Assembly (NCBI GenBank): GCA_028703745.1
Contig: JAQVME010000008.1
Location: 1 to 16,779 of the forward strand
Length of the DNA: 16,779 nt
Source of the DNA: Clostridia bacterium
GTDB lineage: Bacteria; Bacillota; Clostridia; Christensenellales; DTU072
Reading direction: 5' to 3'
Part shown: piece after piece, positions 14,615-16,779 of the stretch
How positions within the stretch are numbered: the first letter of the stretch is position 1
Layout of the letters: every line of letters starts with the position of its first letter
Position numbers and translations under genes: made by a program
Notes under the pieces: model-generated
What the model saw: the letters and a program-made list of their open reading frames with translations, nothing else
What the model was told of the DNA's origin: nothing
The model's database searches: none

Positions 14615-14623
14615 ACGCTTTTT
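14604..14623 (+). terminator. Weak Rho-independent terminator after comF
   Basis: AGCG (14604-14607) pairs with CGCT (14616-14619) around an 8-nt loop that contains the comF stop codon, and T-residues follow (14620-14623). A competing stem GCGCAA (14605-14610) with TTGCGC (14625-14630) is more stable but lacks a T-run. Termination is probably partial. Confidence 0.4.
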
Positions 14624-14624
14624 G

Positions 14625-14653
14625 TTGCGCCGAATATTTTACTATGCTATAAT
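14625..14653 (+). promoter_or_regulatory. Extended -10 promoter of the P-type ATPase gene
   Basis: TTGCGC (14625-14630), a 17-nt spacer and a perfect TATAAT (14648-14653) preceded by TGC (14645-14647), which makes a TGnTATAAT extended -10. Transcription would begin near 14660. The ATPase gene therefore probably forms its own transcript. Confidence 0.75.
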
Positions 14654-14685
14654 AACGTGTACATTTTGATTTATAGGATTGAATA

Positions 14686-16779
14686 ATGACAAATACAGAA
14701 CACAAAAAAATTACTAAAGCAAGAGCCAAATCGAAAAGAGACAGCTTCAAACTAAAGAAGGCCGAAAGATACAACCCCGATACTGCGACCGGACTTACCG
14801 ACGAAATAGTCCTTGAGCGTATCGAGGACAACCTGACGAACCATAAGCCCATAAACAGGAGTAAATCGTACAGCCGCATAATCTTTGAAAATGTCTTTAA
14901 CTTTTGCAATACAATTACGCTTATTCTCGTAATAATACTCATTGCCGTGGGACAGCCCAATCAGACGGTCTCTTCTTGCATTATCGTGCTGAATATAGCT
15001 ATCGGAATTTATCAAGAAGTCAAGGCAAAATGGACGGTGGAGAAGCTTTCTCTTGTCGTGGACAGCACCTGCGAAGTACTTCGCGGAGGCGCCGTAAAGA
15101 CGATTAGCACTAAAGAAATAGTGCTGGACGACCTGTTTTATTTGAGCGCCGGATTGCAGGTGCCGGTTGACGGCATAATCGTGGACGGCATTATTGAGCT
15201 TGACGAATCCATACTTACGGGCGAATCCGAGGTTGTCAAAAAGAATACCAACAAGCCCGTGCTTGCAGGAAGCTACATAGTCGCGGGCAAGGCTCTTGTA
15301 CGCGCCGATAGAGTGGGCAAGGACTGTTATATCGAAAATGTAGCGAAAATTGCGCGCAGGGTGGCAAAGCCCCGCTCGAACATCTTCCGCGTACTGGATA
15401 GAATCATTAAGGGCACAACCTTCGCGCTGTTGCCCCTTGCGCTGCTTCTTTATATCTCGACCAGGGTTGTGGCGCATGCCAGCCTTACGGCTACGGTAAT
15501 GCAGGTCGCGGGAGCCATACTGGGCATGCTGCCCATAGGCATGTTTCTTTTGACAAGCACGGCGCTGGCATCCAGCGTATTGAAGTTATCCAAGAAGAAC
15601 ACGCTTGCGCAGGATTTGTACAGCGTAGAGATGCTGGCAATGGTCGATACGCTGCTACTTGACAAGACGGGCACTATTACGGACGGCAAGCTCAATGTCG
15701 TAGGAGAAATGGCGCTCAGCGATGAAAAGTTAAATCTAAACAGCATAATTACCACCATTGTTGACTCAACTCACGACAGAAATCCCACGGCTATTGCGCT
15801 GAGAGAAAAATACGCCAGCGGCGAAATTCTCAAGGTTGTAGACGTTATGCCTTTTTCTTCCGGAAGGAAGATGAGCGCGGTGGAGCTTGAAAACAACGTG
15901 GTCTATTGTCTAGGAGCTCCGGACTTTGTAGTCGAAGACAGCGACAGCCTGAACGATTTTGTCGAAACAAGCTGCAAAATCTGCCGCCGCTCTCTCGTGC
16001 TGGGCAGGTTTCAAGGCAGTCTCGCCGACATGAACAAAAAGGACACGGTGCCGTTATACGCCTTTTCGCTGGAGGACAAGCTCCGCGACGACGTAAAGGA
16101 TACGCTGAACTGGTTCTATGAAAACGGTGTCGACATAAAGATAGTGTCCGGCGACAACCCGCTTACCGTAAGCGAGATAGCGCAGCTGACAGGTGTAAAG
16201 AATGCCGAAAAGTACGTCAACTGCAGCGAGCTTTCCGACGGGGAGCTGGAGGAAATAGCGGCGGATACGGCAATATTCGGCAGGGTGGCGCCCGAACAGA
16301 AAAGCAAGATAGTCAATTATTTGCAAAAGAAAGGCAGAGTAGTCGGCATGGTGGGCGACGGCGTCAACGACGTTCAGGCGCTCAAGGAAGCCGATTGCTC
16401 CATATCCTTTGCTTCGGCGAACGAGGTCGCGCGAAATATTTCTCGCATTATTATGCTGGACAGCAATTTTAAGACTTTGCCCAACGTTGTAAGCGAGGGC
16501 AGAAGGGTGATAAGTAACGTTGAGAAAGTTTCGGCGCTTTACATAATGAAAAATCTTTTCGTTATGTTTATGACGCTACTATTTTCTATAATAACTTTTG
16601 TTATCAAAAAGGATATATATCCGTTTATTCCGACGAGAATGCTATTAATAGAATTCTTCGTTATCGGCGTACCTACATTTGCGCTGGCTTTGCAAGCCAA
16701 TAATAAGAGGGTAGAGGGCAATTTTCTCACGAATATAATGAAATCTTGCGTTCCGGCAGCCATGTCGTTGATAACAGGC
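14686..16779 (+). CDS. P-type cation-transporting ATPase, CtpE-like, partial (C-terminus cut by window end)
   Basis: The frame is open for 698 codons from ATG 14686 (AGGA at 14675-14678) to the window edge. It carries all P-type ATPase marks: actuator motif LTGES at 177-181, phosphorylation motif DKTGT with Asp326, the nucleotide-binding region FSSGRKMSAV near 390-399, and the hinge MVGDGVNDVQALKEAD at 555-570. Membrane segments are seen at about 74-90, 95-110, 241-262, 270-297, 616-640 and 652-670. Related proteins of this length class have about 780-800 residues and ten segments, so roughly four C-terminal segments lie outside. The architecture without heavy-metal-binding N-terminal domain and the DKTGT context LYSVEMLAMVDTLLLDKTG resemble the CtpE group, linked to calcium transport in mycobacteria. 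M4 reads MLPIGMF instead of the usual PEGL, and the KGA motif reads LGA (409-411). The first 30 residues are very basic. The transported ion cannot be settled from the sequence. Confidence 0.93.
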   Translation, partial: MTNTEHKKITKARAKSKRDSFKLKKAERYNPDTATGLTDEIVLERIEDNLTNHKPINRSKSYSRIIFENVFNFCNTITLILVIILIAVGQPNQTVSSCIIVLNIAIGIYQEVKAKWTVEKLSLVVDSTCEVLRGGAVKTISTKEIVLDDLFYLSAGLQVPVDGIIVDGIIELDESILTGESEVVKKNTNKPVLAGSYIVAGKALVRADRVGKDCYIENVAKIARRVAKPRSNIFRVLDRIIKGTTFALLPLALLLYISTRVVAHASLTATVMQVAGAILGMLPIGMFLLTSTALASSVLKLSKKNTLAQDLYSVEMLAMVDTLLLDKTGTITDGKLNVVGEMALSDEKLNLNSIITTIVDSTHDRNPTAIALREKYASGEILKVVDVMPFSSGRKMSAVELENNVVYCLGAPDFVVEDSDSLNDFVETSCKICRRSLVLGRFQGSLADMNKKDTVPLYAFSLEDKLRDDVKDTLNWFYENGVDIKIVSGDNPLTVSEIAQLTGVKNAEKYVNCSELSDGELEEIAADTAIFGRVAPEQKSKIVNYLQKKGRVVGMVGDGVNDVQALKEADCSISFASANEVARNISRIIMLDSNFKTLPNVVSEGRRVISNVEKVSALYIMKNLFVMFMTLLFSIITFVIKKDIYPFIPTRMLLIEFFVIGVPTFALALQANNKRVEGNFLTNIMKSCVPAAMSLITG

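Noticed and set aside
14752..15477. 241-codon open frame antisense to the P-type ATPase gene
   Set aside because: It is covered by the intact ATPase frame and has no motif or translation signal.

Overview
The window looks like a housekeeping stretch of an anaerobic, Clostridia-like member of the Bacillota (Firmicutes), possibly an uncultured lineage. The basis is a short RpoC without the large proteobacterial insertions, an RpoB N-terminus of clostridial type, RqcP, RecD2, YugP and DUF1540 family proteins, strong AGGAGG-type ribosome binding sites, sigma-A type promoters in AT-rich gaps, and abundant AGA (Arg) and ATA (Ile) codons. The exact taxon cannot be fixed by eye. No tRNA, rRNA, CRISPR array, insertion sequence or phage gene was seen.

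Layout. 1-201: the start of a small cysteine-rich DUF1540 gene leaves the left edge on the minus strand, back to back with rplI. 202-645: rplI (ribosomal protein bL9), apparently outside its common rpsF-ssb-rpsR neighbourhood. 719-1432: a YugP-type membrane zinc metallopeptidase. 1433-2771, minus strand: rqcP (ribosome quality control) overlapping ispDF (fused isoprenoid enzymes). 2772-3091: a 320-bp divergent control region with promoters for rqcP and two interleaved near-consensus promoters plus a leader hairpin for rpoB. 3092-14614: a tight plus-strand cluster rpoB-rpoC-metK-recD2-comF with gaps of 9 and 11 nt and then two 1-nt TAATG overlaps. 14615-14685: a short gap with a weak terminator and an extended -10 promoter. 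14686 to the right edge: most of a P-type cation ATPase, cut by the window end.

How the genes fit together. The cluster joins the two large RNA polymerase subunits to S-adenosylmethionine synthetase, a DNA repair helicase and a phosphoribosyltransferase-like competence protein. The usual firmicute neighbours, rplJ-rplL before rpoB and the str genes after rpoC, are absent. This suggests a rearranged chromosome and places metK under rpoB promoter control without a visible SAM riboswitch of its own.

I found no convincing undescribed multi-gene system. The observations most worth a second look are a threefold acidic-aromatic motif in the long C-terminal tail of RpoB, the interleaved rpoB promoters with a leader hairpin, the metK-recD2-comF coupling to rpoBC, a sigma-G-like promoter for the DUF1540 gene, and the loss of the usual M4 glutamate in the P-type ATPase.
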